Shown: positions 18,545 to 28,600 of the stretch, piece after piece
How positions within the stretch are numbered: position 1 is the stretch's first letter
Layout of the letters: every line of letters starts with the position of its first letter
Assembly: GCF_012290005.1 (NCBI RefSeq)
Contig: NZ_JAAXMS010000004.1
Span: 372,001-436,000 of the forward strand
From: Crateriforma spongiae
GTDB lineage: Bacteria > Planctomycetota > Planctomycetia > Pirellulales > Pirellulaceae
Direction of reading: 5' to 3'
Length of the DNA stretch: 64,000 nt
Position numbers and translations under genes: made by a program
Notes under the pieces: model-generated
Database searches by the model: none
Seen by the model: only the letters and a program-made list of their open reading frames with translations
What the model was told of the DNA's origin: nothing

Positions 18545-18913
18545 GTGACAGATTCAAACGAAAATTCGTTTCGAGACTTGTTGGAGGTTTTCGACAACCC
18601 CAACCCGGAACGCAACTTTACCATCGAACACATTTGCCCGGAATTCACCTCGGTATGTCCGAAGACGGGCCAGCCTGATTACGGCAAAATCATCTTCACC
18701 TACATCCCGGATCAGGTGTGTGTGGAGCTGAAGAGCTTGAAGATGTATCTGCAGGCCTTTCGCAACGAAGGCATCTTCTATGAAGCGGTGACCAACCGGA
18801 TCATGGACGACTTTTTGGCCGTCGTAAAGCCGCGGCGGGCTCGCGTTGACAGCGAATGGACGCCTCGCGGTGGTCTGCGCAGTAACATCACGGTCGAATA
18901 CCCCGAGCCGTAA
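18545..18913 (+). CDS. queF: NADPH-dependent 7-cyano-7-deazaguanine (preQ0) reductase
   Basis: A 122-residue unimodular (type I, short) QueF that reduces the preQ0 nitrile to preQ1. The catalytic cysteine is C38 in [13 protein letters not shown], and the NADPH-binding [15 protein letters not shown] block is intact. The GTG at 18545 is chosen because a GGAGG sits just upstream and homology starts there; an open frame extends to 18350 but overlaps queE. It is divergent from queE, so the pair shares a 79-base control region. Confidence 0.95.
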   Translation: MTDSNENSFRDLLEVFDNPNPERNFTIEHICPEFTSVCPKTGQPDYGKIIFTYIPDQVCVELKSLKMYLQAFRNEGIFYEAVTNRIMDDFLAVVKPRRARVDSEWTPRGGLRSNITVEYPEP

Positions 18914-18980
18914 GGGCACGCCGGGCGACCGCCCGCCACCCGTTTCCAGATTCCCACCTAAGAAGACCGCTACGTCCACC

Positions 18981-19976
18981 ATGACCTGCCCGCCCATTTT
19001 GTTGTCCGGCTTTGCCGATGAATCCGCCAATGAAAAATTGGCGATCCAGCAGTACACCGCGTTTGCCGCGATCGGATTGAAGTATTACAGCATCCGGTTT
19101 GTCGACGCCGGTGACGGCATCAAGAACGTGATGGCGTTGTCGGAAAAAGAGATCAATCACCTGGTCAAATTGCAGGCCGATTACGGGCTGAAGGTCAGCA
19201 GCATCGGTTCGCCGATCGGCAAGGTGAAGCTGTTGGATCAGGAAGACGGGACGCAGAACAAGTTCATTCCGTTTGATCAGTATCTGGCCAACGACGTGCA
19301 AACGGCCTGTGACCGTGCCGAAGCGTTCGGATGCAAACTGTTGCGAGGTTTTTCGTTCTATCATCCCAAGGGAACCGCACCGGAAGACCACCTGGATCAG
19401 GTTTGCGATCAACTGTCGGCGATCGCCGAAGCCTGTGACGCGCGTGGATTGACGTTCGGCTTGGAAGTCGAAGCGAACTTGGTCGGGCAAAGCGGCGACT
19501 TGTTGGCAAAGATTGCCAGCCAGGTGAACCATCCCGCGATGGTCACGATCTTTGACGGCGCGAATATCGTCATGCAGGGCTTCACGCCGGATCAGGTGTA
19601 CCGCCAGTATTTGGCGATGAAGCCGAGTCTGGGGTGGCTGCACATCAAGGATTACAGCGATCCCGCGCTGACCGGTCGCGTCGAACACGTCGACGAAGAA
19701 TCGGCCAGCCATTTCGTGCCGGCCGATCGTGGGGACAGTGCCCATGAAGCGATTCTGCGCGACTTGCGTGATGTCATGCCGACGTTGAACGAACGGATGA
19801 CGGCGCGTGGCGTCGACGGCGTCTTCATGGACTTGGAACCGCACCTGAAGGGTGGCGGCCAGTTCGGCGGGTTCAGCGGTCCGGACGGTATGGGCGTCGC
19901 CGTGCGTGCGTTGTGCCGAGTGTTGGACTACGTGGACTTGCCGTGCCAGCTAAGGACGTTTGACGATTTGAAATAA
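18981..19976 (+). CDS. Sugar phosphate isomerase/epimerase-like TIM-barrel protein
   Basis: A 331-residue protein of the xylose isomerase-like TIM-barrel (AP endonuclease 2) superfamily. Features seen: ADESANEKLAIQQYTAFAAIGLKY at the N-terminus (the first two barrel strands), GLTFGLEVEANLVG with the conserved Glu metal ligand, and LGWLHIKDY with the conserved His/Asp. These members usually bind a divalent metal and isomerise or dehydrate sugars, but the substrate is not deducible. The ATG at 18981 fits homology; the open frame to 18846 overlaps queF and is rejected. It is 67 bases after queF and may be co-transcribed. Confidence 0.82.
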   Translation: MTCPPILLSGFADESANEKLAIQQYTAFAAIGLKYYSIRFVDAGDGIKNVMALSEKEINHLVKLQADYGLKVSSIGSPIGKVKLLDQEDGTQNKFIPFDQYLANDVQTACDRAEAFGCKLLRGFSFYHPKGTAPEDHLDQVCDQLSAIAEACDARGLTFGLEVEANLVGQSGDLLAKIASQVNHPAMVTIFDGANIVMQGFTPDQVYRQYLAMKPSLGWLHIKDYSDPALTGRVEHVDEESASHFVPADRGDSAHEAILRDLRDVMPTLNERMTARGVDGVFMDLEPHLKGGGQFGGFSGPDGMGVAVRALCRVLDYVDLPCQLRTFDDLK

Positions 19977-20106
19977 CGCGATCCAAAGCTGCACGATTCC
20001 AGACAACGCTTTGTGCCGACCGCCGGGGCATCTGCCGGGCGGCGTTGCGTTGAACGTATGCCGTTTTGTTTTTGGTTGACTGAGTTAGCAGAGTTGACTG
20101 AATGCC

Positions 20107-20334
20107 ATGAACCGGGACCCCGACCATCGCTTGACCCAGTTGGAGATACAGCTGGCACATCAAATCCGCTTGTTGGATCAATTGAACGACGTGGTGGTCG
20201 AACACGGCCAGCGTTTGATGCAGCAGGAACGCACGATTCGTCGTCTGCGTGACGAGATCAAGTCGTTGAAGGCGGGTCGTGGCCAGGACGAGCCGCCGAT
20301 GACGCTGGAAGACGAACGCCCGCCTCATTATTGA
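20107..20334 (+). CDS. slyX: SlyX family protein
   Basis: A 75-residue, almost entirely coiled-coil protein (residues 8-55, heptads in LTQLEIQLAHQIRLLDQLN). It ends RPPHY, the conserved (K/R)PPHY tail of SlyX. Cellular role is unknown in any organism. It is preceded by 130 bases without a gene and is convergent with the lipoprotein gene at 20444, with one hairpin repeat between them. Confidence 0.82.
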   Translation: MNRDPDHRLTQLEIQLAHQIRLLDQLNDVVVEHGQRLMQQERTIRRLRDEIKSLKAGRGQDEPPMTLEDERPPHY

Positions 20335-20365
20335 GCGAACGCTGGTGGCAGTTTCGATCCGAATC

Positions 20366-20395
20366 GTCGCCTTTCGCTCCCGCGAAAGTAGCGTC
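20366..20395. repeat. GCGAAAG hairpin repeat
   Basis: GTCGCCTTTCGCTCCCGCG then AAAGTAGCGTC, between the convergent slyX and COG3014-like lipoprotein genes. Confidence 0.85.
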
Positions 20396-20443
20396 CTCTT
20401 GCGCATCTTTGGCCGCGTGGCAGGCGACGATTGGGGCTGGCGG

Positions 20444-21862
20444 TCAGGGCGTAGGTTCGCCGGCTAGGAAGACGTGTCGCCCGGGCGCGATGGCGATCAA
20501 GTAGTGGTTCCGGCCATCTTCGATCGAAACCGACGTTTGCACCGGAGTTCCGATTTCGCCCCCGTCGAAACCCAGCGGTGTCAACGTGACCGCGTGGGAA
20601 CCTGTGGGCAATTCGGCCCGCAAGACCTGGACTTCGCGTGGCAACAGTCCCCAGCAGCGAGTGTCCGCTGATTCGCTGGCGCTCCACGCGGATGCCGCGG
20701 CCAGATGGAACAACTTGCCCGGCGTGCCGGATAAACCCAATTGCCGGCCGGCCGTGGCGACCATCGATTCCTTGGTCACCCGACGCATCACCGCGCGGGC
20801 GATTGTCCATGGCCGTTCGATTTCGTTTTGCCGGATCGCCAAGTCGGCGACATCGGTCAGCGTTTGGGTCGCTCCGTAGACTTGACCGTCGATCGTGGTC
20901 GCCAGTGCGGCGGTGGGCGAATCGGGAATCGCCACGACGGGGATTTTGACGCTGGCAATGTTGCCCAAGATCACTTGGCGATCATCATCGTCTTCCTCGG
21001 AATCCTCGTCGTTGCTGACGTTACTGAGTAGAGCCGACGCGATGTTCATCGCCGTTGTCGTCGTTTCCGCTTCTTGTTCGACCAACACCGGGCCGCGTCC
21101 GACACAGGCCAAGACATAAATCACGCCGTGTCCCGGACGGCTGTGGGTGCCGCCGCTGGCGCGAGCGATGTCTTCGTGGGCCGGTCGAAAGTCCGGACGA
21201 ATCTGACTGACCAACTGGTATGCCTTGGTCGCATCGTCATAGTCGCGGTGGGTGGCTTCGCGAAGCACACCACGCAGGTACGACGTCATCGCCATCGGCT
21301 GGTACGCTTGGGTACCCGCTTCGGCCACCGTTTCCATCAACCCGCGTTCTTCGGCGTGCTTGGCCAATTCCTGTTGCTTCATCTGGGCCTGCAGCGTGTA
21401 CGCTTCCGCGTCGGCGGCGTCGCGTGATAGCGAACACAGCGCCAGCATGCTGCGGATCATCACTTGCTCGTAACCGCTGCTGCGATAGATCCGTGTCCGG
21501 TCGTCGGTGACCATCGATGCGGTATCGGCCAGCGGTGTCAGCAGCGGTCGGCTGTCGAACTGGTCACGCAGTTTTCGCAAGCGTTGTTCGGCGGCCAATG
21601 AATCGCCCGACGCCAATTCGACGATCGCCAAGTCCAGCGCCGCAGCGTCGCTTTCTTTGGATCGGCTGTCGGCGATTTCACGCAGCGTCGCATCGGCCGC
21701 GCCGAGGTCACCCGCGGCAAAGGCGGATCGCGCCGTCGCCATGTCGGGGCGGTGCACCGCGCAACCAACACTGCACACCGCCATTGCCAGCACGACGGCC
21801 GTCCACACCGGGGCAGGGCGGGCGTTTCGAAACGCGGGGGCGGATGACAGGTCGGACGACAT
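20444..21862 (-). CDS. COG3014-like lipoprotein, probable partner of LpoB
   Basis: A 472-residue protein with a lipoprotein signal (hydrophobic VVLAMAVCSVGC; the lipobox Cys is the last). Next comes a helical TPR-like region (about 35-200, ATARSAFAAGDLGAADATLRE and similar). An acidic SNDEDSEEDDDDRQ stretch separates it from a beta-rich C-terminal half. This layout and its place 14 bases after an LpoB-like gene recall COG3014 lipoproteins that neighbour lpoB in other bacteria; this is from memory of family context. The ATG at 21862 is chosen over an upstream in-frame start. It would sit in the outer or inner membrane facing the periplasm. Confidence 0.65.
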   Translation of the reverse strand: MSSDLSSAPAFRNARPAPVWTAVVLAMAVCSVGCAVHRPDMATARSAFAAGDLGAADATLREIADSRSKESDAAALDLAIVELASGDSLAAEQRLRKLRDQFDSRPLLTPLADTASMVTDDRTRIYRSSGYEQVMIRSMLALCSLSRDAADAEAYTLQAQMKQQELAKHAEERGLMETVAEAGTQAYQPMAMTSYLRGVLREATHRDYDDATKAYQLVSQIRPDFRPAHEDIARASGGTHSRPGHGVIYVLACVGRGPVLVEQEAETTTTAMNIASALLSNVSNDEDSEEDDDDRQVILGNIASVKIPVVAIPDSPTAALATTIDGQVYGATQTLTDVADLAIRQNEIERPWTIARAVMRRVTKESMVATAGRQLGLSGTPGKLFHLAAASAWSASESADTRCWGLLPREVQVLRAELPTGSHAVTLTPLGFDGGEIGTPVQTSVSIEDGRNHYLIAIAPGRHVFLAGEPTP

Positions 21863-21876
21863 CGGCAAAGGGCGAC

Positions 21877-22695
21877 TCAGCCGTCGGCTTGGTCGAACAG
21901 ACCGAAATTCCACCACTTGCCGGCACGCGTCTTGTGGTAACCCTTGCGGATCTTCGCCGACTCCTTCAAATAGTCGCCGCTGTGAAGGTTGACCATTTCC
22001 AGGGTCAACAGGTAATCACGCTGGGTGCTTTTGTTGCGATCGGTCGTCCCTGTGGTGATCGTGCCGTACAGCAAGTAGTCGACCGGCGTGCCTTGGCGGC
22101 CCAGGGCGGCGGCAAAGATCGATCGGTTTTCCGGCAGATACAGCGAATCGGGACGCATCCGGGTTTCTCGCAGGGCGGCGTCGACCATTCGCCGACTGAT
22201 GCTGCGGAACGTTTGGGCACCGTTGATTTGCGAATCGATTCGCTCGTAAAGCTGTTCTTTAAAGTCCACCAGTTCTTCGGCGGACCGATTTTCCAGGCCG
22301 ATGAAGCAGACGGTTGCCGGACCGGTCGACAGTGCCGGGGTGACCGAACCGTCGATCGCCGGAGCCATCATTTCGCCGGGAACGAAACCCGCGGGCTGGA
22401 CGCTGGGCGGGCAACGCGACAGCAATTTCGCGACCGATTCATCGACCAACGGGTTCCACGTGGCGGCACCCGCGGCGTGGCTGCCGACCATGTCTTTGTC
22501 GTCCGACGCCAGCATGTGTCCGTATTGGTGCGACGCGCATCCGGTGGCCGCCATACCGGTGGTGGCAACCAGGGCGAGGCCCGTCAGGCGGCGGGCGAAG
22601 GTTCGGCGAGAGCAGGTCGCAGATCCGACGCGGGTTTGGTGACTCGAGCGTGTCGCGGCACGTTGGGTCGCACTGCAATGGGGTTGATCTGACAT
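21877..22695 (-). CDS. LpoB-like penicillin-binding protein activator lipoprotein
   Basis: A 272-residue lipoprotein (LVATTGMAATGCAS, lipobox ATGC). The C-terminal half carries the LpoB/COG3417 pattern: VCFIGLENRSAEEL, then DSQINGAQTFRSISRR, then DYLLYGTITTG and a strand LLTLEMVNLHSGDYLKES. In Escherichia coli LpoB stimulates the bifunctional penicillin-binding protein PBP1B. Here the same role is inferred and no PBP gene is in the window. A TTG at 22704 is an alternative start. It is first in a two-gene unit with the COG3014-like lipoprotein. Confidence 0.68.
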   Translation of the reverse strand: MSDQPHCSATQRAATRSSHQTRVGSATCSRRTFARRLTGLALVATTGMAATGCASHQYGHMLASDDKDMVGSHAAGAATWNPLVDESVAKLLSRCPPSVQPAGFVPGEMMAPAIDGSVTPALSTGPATVCFIGLENRSAEELVDFKEQLYERIDSQINGAQTFRSISRRMVDAALRETRMRPDSLYLPENRSIFAAALGRQGTPVDYLLYGTITTGTTDRNKSTQRDYLLTLEMVNLHSGDYLKESAKIRKGYHKTRAGKWWNFGLFDQADG

Positions 22696-23052
22696 CGGAC
22701 TCAAGTTTTCTCTACTGGTTTGCCAGGAAAATGGCTCAATCGGCTCGCAGTCGGCTTGTCGCCAGCGTCGGAGCTATCAAAATGTCGCCGCCGGAGGCCA
22801 GGTCACGTTCGAGAACACTGCCCCGACCCGGTCGCCGGCTCCTTTGAACACTTCCGCGGCGATTCGATCCGGCCGCACCGCAAGCCCCAATCACGATCAT
22901 CTGATCGGATGTCGGGCGATGACGGGTCGGCATTTGCCGCGATGCCGACATCTTTTCGCTGACCGACCGAAACGGCGAAGTTGACGTAGAATCCCCATAT
23001 TCTGATCTCGGCGCCTTTTGCCCTCGATTTCTCCACCCCCCAACTGTCCAGC
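22696..23052. other. Intergenic region between lpoB-like and Asp-rich genes
   Basis: 357 bases between divergent genes, so it should hold both promoters. A small inverted repeat AGAAT-N6-ATTCT lies at 22988-23003, next to a TTGACG, about 50 bases upstream of the Asp-rich protein. No gene is seen. Confidence 0.45.
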
Positions 23053-23526
23053 ATGTCCCTGATCGACGCGACGTCCACCGTTACCGCTATCGCCCAGTCC
23101 ACCGCCGTCGCTGTCGCCGCCGGCGTCGGTGATTCGGTGGCCGACCCCCGCGACAGCTTTGCGGACGTGACGGCGTCGCCGACCGCAATGGTCGATGACG
23201 ACGACGATGATGATGACGACGACGACGGGGAAGAGGACTTCGACGACGATGACGGCCAGGACGGGGACGGCAATTCGGGTGACGGCGGGTTCGGCGACGG
23301 GCTGGACGAAGACGACGACATCGATGAATTCGATGACATCGACGAAGACGACTTCGATGACGATTTCGACGACGACTTCGAAGAAGAGCTGGACGACGAT
23401 TACGAGATCGAAATCGACGACGAAATCAGCGCGGAATTCGGGCTGAACACGGCTTCCGACGATGACGACGACGATCTGGATGACGCCGACAGCTTCGATG
23501 ATTTCGACGATTCGATCGACGACTGA
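23053..23526 (+). CDS. Extremely Asp-rich acidic protein of unknown function
   Basis: A 157-residue protein. The first 45 residues are Ala/Val/Ser/Thr-rich with no clear signal peptide. From residue 48 on, almost every residue is Asp, Glu, Gly or Phe, with runs of Asp up to eleven long and DDFDDDF-type repeats. Such composition suggests a disordered, metal- (calcium-) or base-binding polyanion, but I recognise no family. Asp is encoded by both GAC and GAT, so it is not a simple nucleotide repeat, which favours a real gene. It is convergent with an aminotransferase gene. Confidence 0.6.
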   Translation: MSLIDATSTVTAIAQSTAVAVAAGVGDSVADPRDSFADVTASPTAMVDDDDDDDDDDDGEEDFDDDDGQDGDGNSGDGGFGDGLDEDDDIDEFDDIDEDDFDDDFDDDFEEELDDDYEIEIDDEISAEFGLNTASDDDDDDLDDADSFDDFDDSIDD

Positions 23527-23550
23527 TTCGGCCCCTCGCACGCGGCGATC

Positions 23551-23579
23551 ATCGCCTTTTGTTCCGCGAAAGTAGCGTC
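23551..23579. repeat. GCGAAAG hairpin repeat (diverged)
   Basis: ATCGCCTTTTGTTCCGCG then AAAGTAGCGTC, between the convergent Asp-rich and aminotransferase genes. The left arm has two changes that weaken the stem. Confidence 0.7.
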
Positions 23580-23585
23580 AGCTTC

Positions 23586-24731
23586 CTACAGCCCGTCCGC
23601 TTCGTCGGCAATTCCAGCGATACGATCCGCCAACCGATCCGCATCAAAATCTGCCGAGGCGATCGCGCGGTGATCCAGCAAGACGCACCGATCACCAAAC
23701 TGGCGGCTGTGGTCCAGCGGCACCGGACGATCACAACGGCGTGGGCTGGATCGGTGCATCGATCGAAACGCCTGGCCCAGCGGCACGCCGGAGGACTGGC
23801 CCAGCCGAATCACTCGATCACGAGTCGATTCGTCGGCGACCAGCCAAGCGATCTTGTAATGGCATCCCACGTCATCGTTGGACGACTTGGCCAGTCCGCC
23901 GACCAGCCCAGCGACCGGTTGCCACCGATCCAATCGACCGCCGAGCGACTTCAGTAGCTCGGCCACCCGAGCCTCGCGGGCGACGGTTGCGTCGGCCAGG
24001 TATTTCAATTGCGGGAGCAACACCGCGGCTTGGAACGTGGAGATCCCAAAGGCGTCACTGGGGCGATCGGCCAATGACCGCAGTCGCGCGGCGATCGCAT
24101 CGTTGTCGGTCAACACCGCGCCACCACCACCGGACGTCAACGGTTTGGAGCCACCGAAACTGAGCGTTGCGACGTCACCGAAGCAACCCGCCGGTTGTCC
24201 GCCGATTCGCATCCCGGGGACTTGGCACGCGTCTTCGATCAACGTCCATCCGTGTTGGCGACACCGTCGTGCGATCTTGTCGATGTCGGCGGGCTGGCCG
24301 TACAGATGCGACACCACGACGGCTTTGACCGACTTCGCCACATCCGATCCGGCGATCTTTTCCAGACTTCTGGCCGACATACTGGCCCGGTCCGGATCGA
24401 TGTCGGCCAGCACGGGGCGAGCCCCCAACAGTTCGACGGCTCGGAAATTGCCCGGATAGTCGAACGCTGCGACGACGACGCCATCGCCCGGTCCGACACC
24501 GGAGGCTCGCAGCGCCAGTTCGACGGCCAATGACCCGCTGCTGACCGGTCGAGCATGATTGACATGGAACGTCTCGCAGAGCGATCGGATCAAGTCATCC
24601 TTGACGGGCGAATCGTAGGCCGCCCAGTCCGCGAGTTCGGATCGATGGCGAATCGCTTGGGCGATTTCCCCAGCGGCGATCGGCCACAGGTCATCAACTG
24701 TGGGGAAGGGAGGCTCGGGCGGTCTGGGCAA
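23586..24731 (-). CDS. DegT/DnrJ/EryC1/StrS-family aminotransferase
   Basis: A 381-residue PLP enzyme of the sugar aminotransferase (AHBA synthase-like) family. K196 in SFGGSKPLTSGGGGA is the PLP Schiff-base lysine. LIEDACQVPG holds the Asp that pairs with the PLP ring nitrogen, and the N-terminal SGSLAVELALRASGVGPGD block is typical. Members make amino sugars for glycans or antibiotics; the substrate is unknown. The start is a TTG at 24731 with no strong ribosome binding site, so it is uncertain. No other sugar-nucleotide genes are adjacent. Confidence 0.85.
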   Translation of the reverse strand: MPRPPEPPFPTVDDLWPIAAGEIAQAIRHRSELADWAAYDSPVKDDLIRSLCETFHVNHARPVSSGSLAVELALRASGVGPGDGVVVAAFDYPGNFRAVELLGARPVLADIDPDRASMSARSLEKIAGSDVAKSVKAVVVSHLYGQPADIDKIARRCRQHGWTLIEDACQVPGMRIGGQPAGCFGDVATLSFGGSKPLTSGGGGAVLTDNDAIAARLRSLADRPSDAFGISTFQAAVLLPQLKYLADATVAREARVAELLKSLGGRLDRWQPVAGLVGGLAKSSNDDVGCHYKIAWLVADESTRDRVIRLGQSSGVPLGQAFRSMHRSSPRRCDRPVPLDHSRQFGDRCVLLDHRAIASADFDADRLADRIAGIADEADGL

Positions 24732-25061
24732 GAGAACGGGTTGGGGATGGCGTTGGAGGATCGGAGTCGATTCTGAACGAGCGAGCGTAAGCGTTGGTGG
24801 TGCTGGATGCTAGCGAGTCCGGCGCGGGATCGGGGGTCGGAGCAAAATGCGGCGATGGATGATCCGCTTTGTCGGTCCCCGGAGTGTTGATCGGCGGGGC
24901 GTGAAACGAAACCACGTAAAGTCGTTCAGGTGGCTGGGCTTGTGACCTTTTTTGGGCTTCCATATCATGCCGCATTCGTTTCACGCGCCCCAATGCGGGG
25001 CTAGACGGCATCCGCATGACGGACGTCCCCAATTGCCTCTGACGGCAAAGGCGGCCCGCTT
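24732..25061. other. Intergenic region between divergent aminotransferase and yajC
   Basis: 330 bases upstream of both genes. I see no gene, RNA or repeat. It presumably contains the promoter of the yajC-secDF operon. Confidence 0.5.
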
Positions 25062-25580
25062 TTGTTCAGTTTCCACGTTCACGTTTTTATTGACACGATC
25101 ATCGCCGAACCGGCGTTGATGATGGCATCGGCTATTGACGGCTTCGATGCGGTCGCCGGCATGCTCGCCCAAATCGGTGGTGACGCCGCTGGGGCGGCCG
25201 CCGACGGGGCCGCGGTTGATGGCGCCGCTGGCGGCGAAGACCCCGGTTTTGTCCAGCGTTTGTTGGCCAATCCGTTGCTGCTGCCGATCTCGTTGTTCGT
25301 CATTTTCTATTTGACCTTCATTGCCCCCGAACGGCGCAAGAAGGCTGACGAGGCCAAGATGATGGCGTCGTTGTCCAAGAACGATCGGGTGATCACGATC
25401 GGCGGCATTCACGCGACGGTGGTGTCCGTCGGCGGTGATGACGGCGTGGTGACGTTGAAGATCGACGAAGGCGGCGGCACCAGGATCAAGGTCAATCGAT
25501 CGGCGATCGCCAGCATCACCGAATCGGCCAACAAGCCCAAGACCGACGGCAAATCGGCCGCGACCACGGAAAAGGCTTAG
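25062..25580 (+). CDS. yajC: Sec translocon accessory protein YajC
   Basis: A 172-residue single-span membrane protein. It has an N-terminal Ala/Gly/Asp linker, one helix LLLPISLFVIFYLTFIAP (about 72-89), the diagnostic RRKKADEAKMMASL, and DRVITIGGIHATVVSV. YajC copurifies with SecDF in the Sec holotranslocon. The start is uncertain: TTG at 25062 or ATG at 25119; either leaves a longer than usual N-terminal region. It is 117 bases upstream of secDF, as in most bacteria. Confidence 0.9.
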   Translation: MFSFHVHVFIDTIIAEPALMMASAIDGFDAVAGMLAQIGGDAAGAAADGAAVDGAAGGEDPGFVQRLLANPLLLPISLFVIFYLTFIAPERRKKADEAKMMASLSKNDRVITIGGIHATVVSVGGDDGVVTLKIDEGGGTRIKVNRSAIASITESANKPKTDGKSAATTEKA

Positions 25581-25697
25581 GAAACGAATCGCGTCCCGAT
25601 TTTTTTAACTTCCACACCACCTCTCTCACTGCCGGCGACGCCATGATGGCGTCACAACACGGCCCCCAACCATTCGACCGGATTCAAGAAACTAACG

Positions 25698-28600
25698 ATG
25701 GACTGCAACTTCACCGATGGGCTGATGATTCTGGCCCAGTCCGCTTCGGTCAACGCCAGCGATGTCGCGGCGGATCAGCCCAGTGCCGCCGGCCCGTGGA
25801 TCGCCATCGCGATCGCCGCCGCCGTCCTGATCTTGCCTTTCGTGGTGGGATCATTCTTGGCCAAGGCGATGCGGATGCCACAGATGGCCACCCGTCTGGG
25901 CTTTATCCTGTTGGCGGTCACCGCCAGTGCCGTGGTCTTGTTGAACAAGCTGCCCGGCCTGGGCGTCGACCTTCGTGGTGGAACGATCCTGGTCTATGAA
26001 ATCGACCCGTCCAAAAACGAACAGAAACAAGCCGATGGGGGCCAGCGGATTCAATCCGAAAGCTTGGTCGAACCGCTGACCCAGCGGATCAACCCCAGCG
26101 GCACGCAAGAAATCGTGATTCGCCCGTACGGCGAAAACCAAATCGAAATCATCGTGCCCGAAGTCGACCAGCGTGAAGTCGACCGGATCAAGCAACTGAT
26201 CGAAGAAGCCGGGATTTTGCGGTTCGCGATCGTCGCCAATCAAGCCGACCACCAAGCCATCATCGATTTGGCACGCACCAACGCGGAATCGGATTACCCG
26301 TTGCGCGAAATCGTCGGTTCGACCGACGGACTGTTGTACGGACGCTGGGTCGCCGTGGGCCGTGAAGCGAACGAAGTCGACGGCGTCCGTCCGTTCCGGC
26401 TGGGCGTGGGCAACGCGACGTTGCGAAACCCGGACACCGGCAATCTGGTCAATCCGCCGGCACAGGCCTTGTTCAGCGATGAACCCGGAACGCTGGCTCG
26501 CTGGGTCGCCGATCAAGGGATGAGCGGTCTGGAGATCTTGATGGTCATCGATCCGCTGTTGGACGTTAAAGGCGAAGACCTGTCGTTCGCATCGGGAACG
26601 GTTGACGAACGAGGCGGTCCCGCCGTCGCGTTCAACTTGACCGACCAGGGTTCGGGACGCTTCCGTGCACTGACGACCAACAACGCACCCGTGGGAACTC
26701 GTCAGCGCCAGTTGGGGATCGTGCTGGATGACGTCCTGTTGTCCGCTCCGACGATCAACGAACCCATTTCAAAACAAGGTCGGATCACGGGTAACTTCAC
26801 CCGCGAAGAAGTCGATCGCTTGGTCGCGGTTTTGGAAGCCGGTCAATTGCCGGCGGCTTTGACGCCCCAGCCGATCGCAGAAAACCAGATCGATGCAACG
26901 CTTGGTAAAGACACAATCGAAAAGGGTGTCTGGGCCATCGGCGTTTCATTGATTTTGGTGCTGGTCTTCATCCTGGTTTACTACATGTTTTCCGGCGTCG
27001 TCGCCTGTATCGCCTTGTTGCTGAACCTGGCGATGATTCTGGCGACGATGGTGTTGATCAACCAACCGCTAACGTTGCCGGGCTTGGCCGGTCTGGTGTT
27101 GACCGTCGGGATGTCGGTCGACGCGAACGTTCTGATTTTCGAACGTATCCGCGAAGAACTGAAAAAGGGTGCGAAGCCTCGGATGGCGATTCGTAACGGT
27201 TTCGGGCGTGCAACGACGACGATCATCGACGCCAACCTGACCACTTTGATCACGGCCATCGTGTTGTACGCGATCGGCACCGACCAGATCCGCGGCTTCG
27301 CGGTGACGTTGATCTTGGGGATTCTGTTCTCGATGTTCACCGCGATCTATGTTTCGCGAACAATCTTTGACATCGCCGAAAAGAAGGGCTTCCTTTCGCT
27401 GGGCATGTTGGACTTTGTCAACGGCATTCGGTCGTCTCTGGCCGGCGGTGGTCAGTTCGATTTCATGGGCAAAGGCAAAGTGGCCATGGTGGTTTCCGGG
27501 CTGCTTGTCACCTTGGGAATCGCCAGCTTGGTGATGCGTGGCAGCAGCATCTTTGACATTGACTTTGCCGGGGGATCGTCGGTCCAGTTTCGTGTCGATC
27601 GCCCGGTCGATACGGACCAGGTTCGTGCCATCGTCGATGGTGTTTTGGTCAGCGACAGCGGTGATGATCTGCAAGGGACCGTCAACGGTGTCAGCATCGA
27701 AGGCATCCCGGACGGGACCGTCTTCAAAGTCGACGCGCCGATCGACCAAGTCGACGATTTGAAAGCGTTGATCGAACGAGGATTTGAAAATTCCGACGTC
27801 GCCGATTTGGTCACCTACCAAGTCAGTATCACGCCGGCTGGTGACGCCAGTTGGTTGCCACGTCGTCGCAGTCTGGACCCCAGCCGTGGGCTGTTCGACC
27901 CGCAAACGGGAACGACTTTGGCGGCCGCGTATGCCCAAGAGGATGACGCGAACGGCGATGAAGCCTCCGACGGCGATTCGGCAGAAGGCGAATCGGATGA
28001 AACGATGGATGTCGAGTTGCCGGGCATCGTGTTCAGCACGGCAGTGGTCCAGTTGGGCGTCGGTGATGATGACGCCGGGGCCGCGATCAACGGAAAGACG
28101 CTGATCGACAAGATTGTTCAATCCGCTTCGGCGGCGGGCGTCGAAATCAGTGATCGCGAGATCAAGCTGACCCCCATGGGCGACAATGCTTCGGAATGGG
28201 CACCGGATTCGGCACTGACGTTCGATCAGTGGAAGGTCCAGTTGCCGATGGGCCAAACCAAAGCCGATGCCGTGATGTCGCAACTGGAAAGCGATCTGAG
28301 TAGTGAACCGATTTGGATCAGCAGCAGCAGCGTCGGATCACGCGTGGCCGGCGATATGATCAGCCGTGCATTGGGGGCGTTGTTCGCCAGTCTGTTGTCG
28401 ATCATCGCTTACATTTGGTTCCGGTTCCAACGTGTGATCTATGGCGTCGCCGCGGTGTGTGCGTTGATCCACGACGTGCTGATCACCCTGGGCGCGATTG
28501 CCGTTAGCTACTGGTTGGCCGACGCGTTGGGATTCTTGTTGATCGATCCTTTCAAGATCAGCCTGACCGTCGTCGCCGCGTTGCTGACGATCATCGGTTA

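Noticed and set aside
22897-23541. A Val/Ile-rich 214-residue frame antisense to the Asp-rich protein
   Set aside because: The hydrophobic run is the mirror of GAC/GAT codons (GTC/ATC); it lacks a start context and loop structure expected of a membrane protein.
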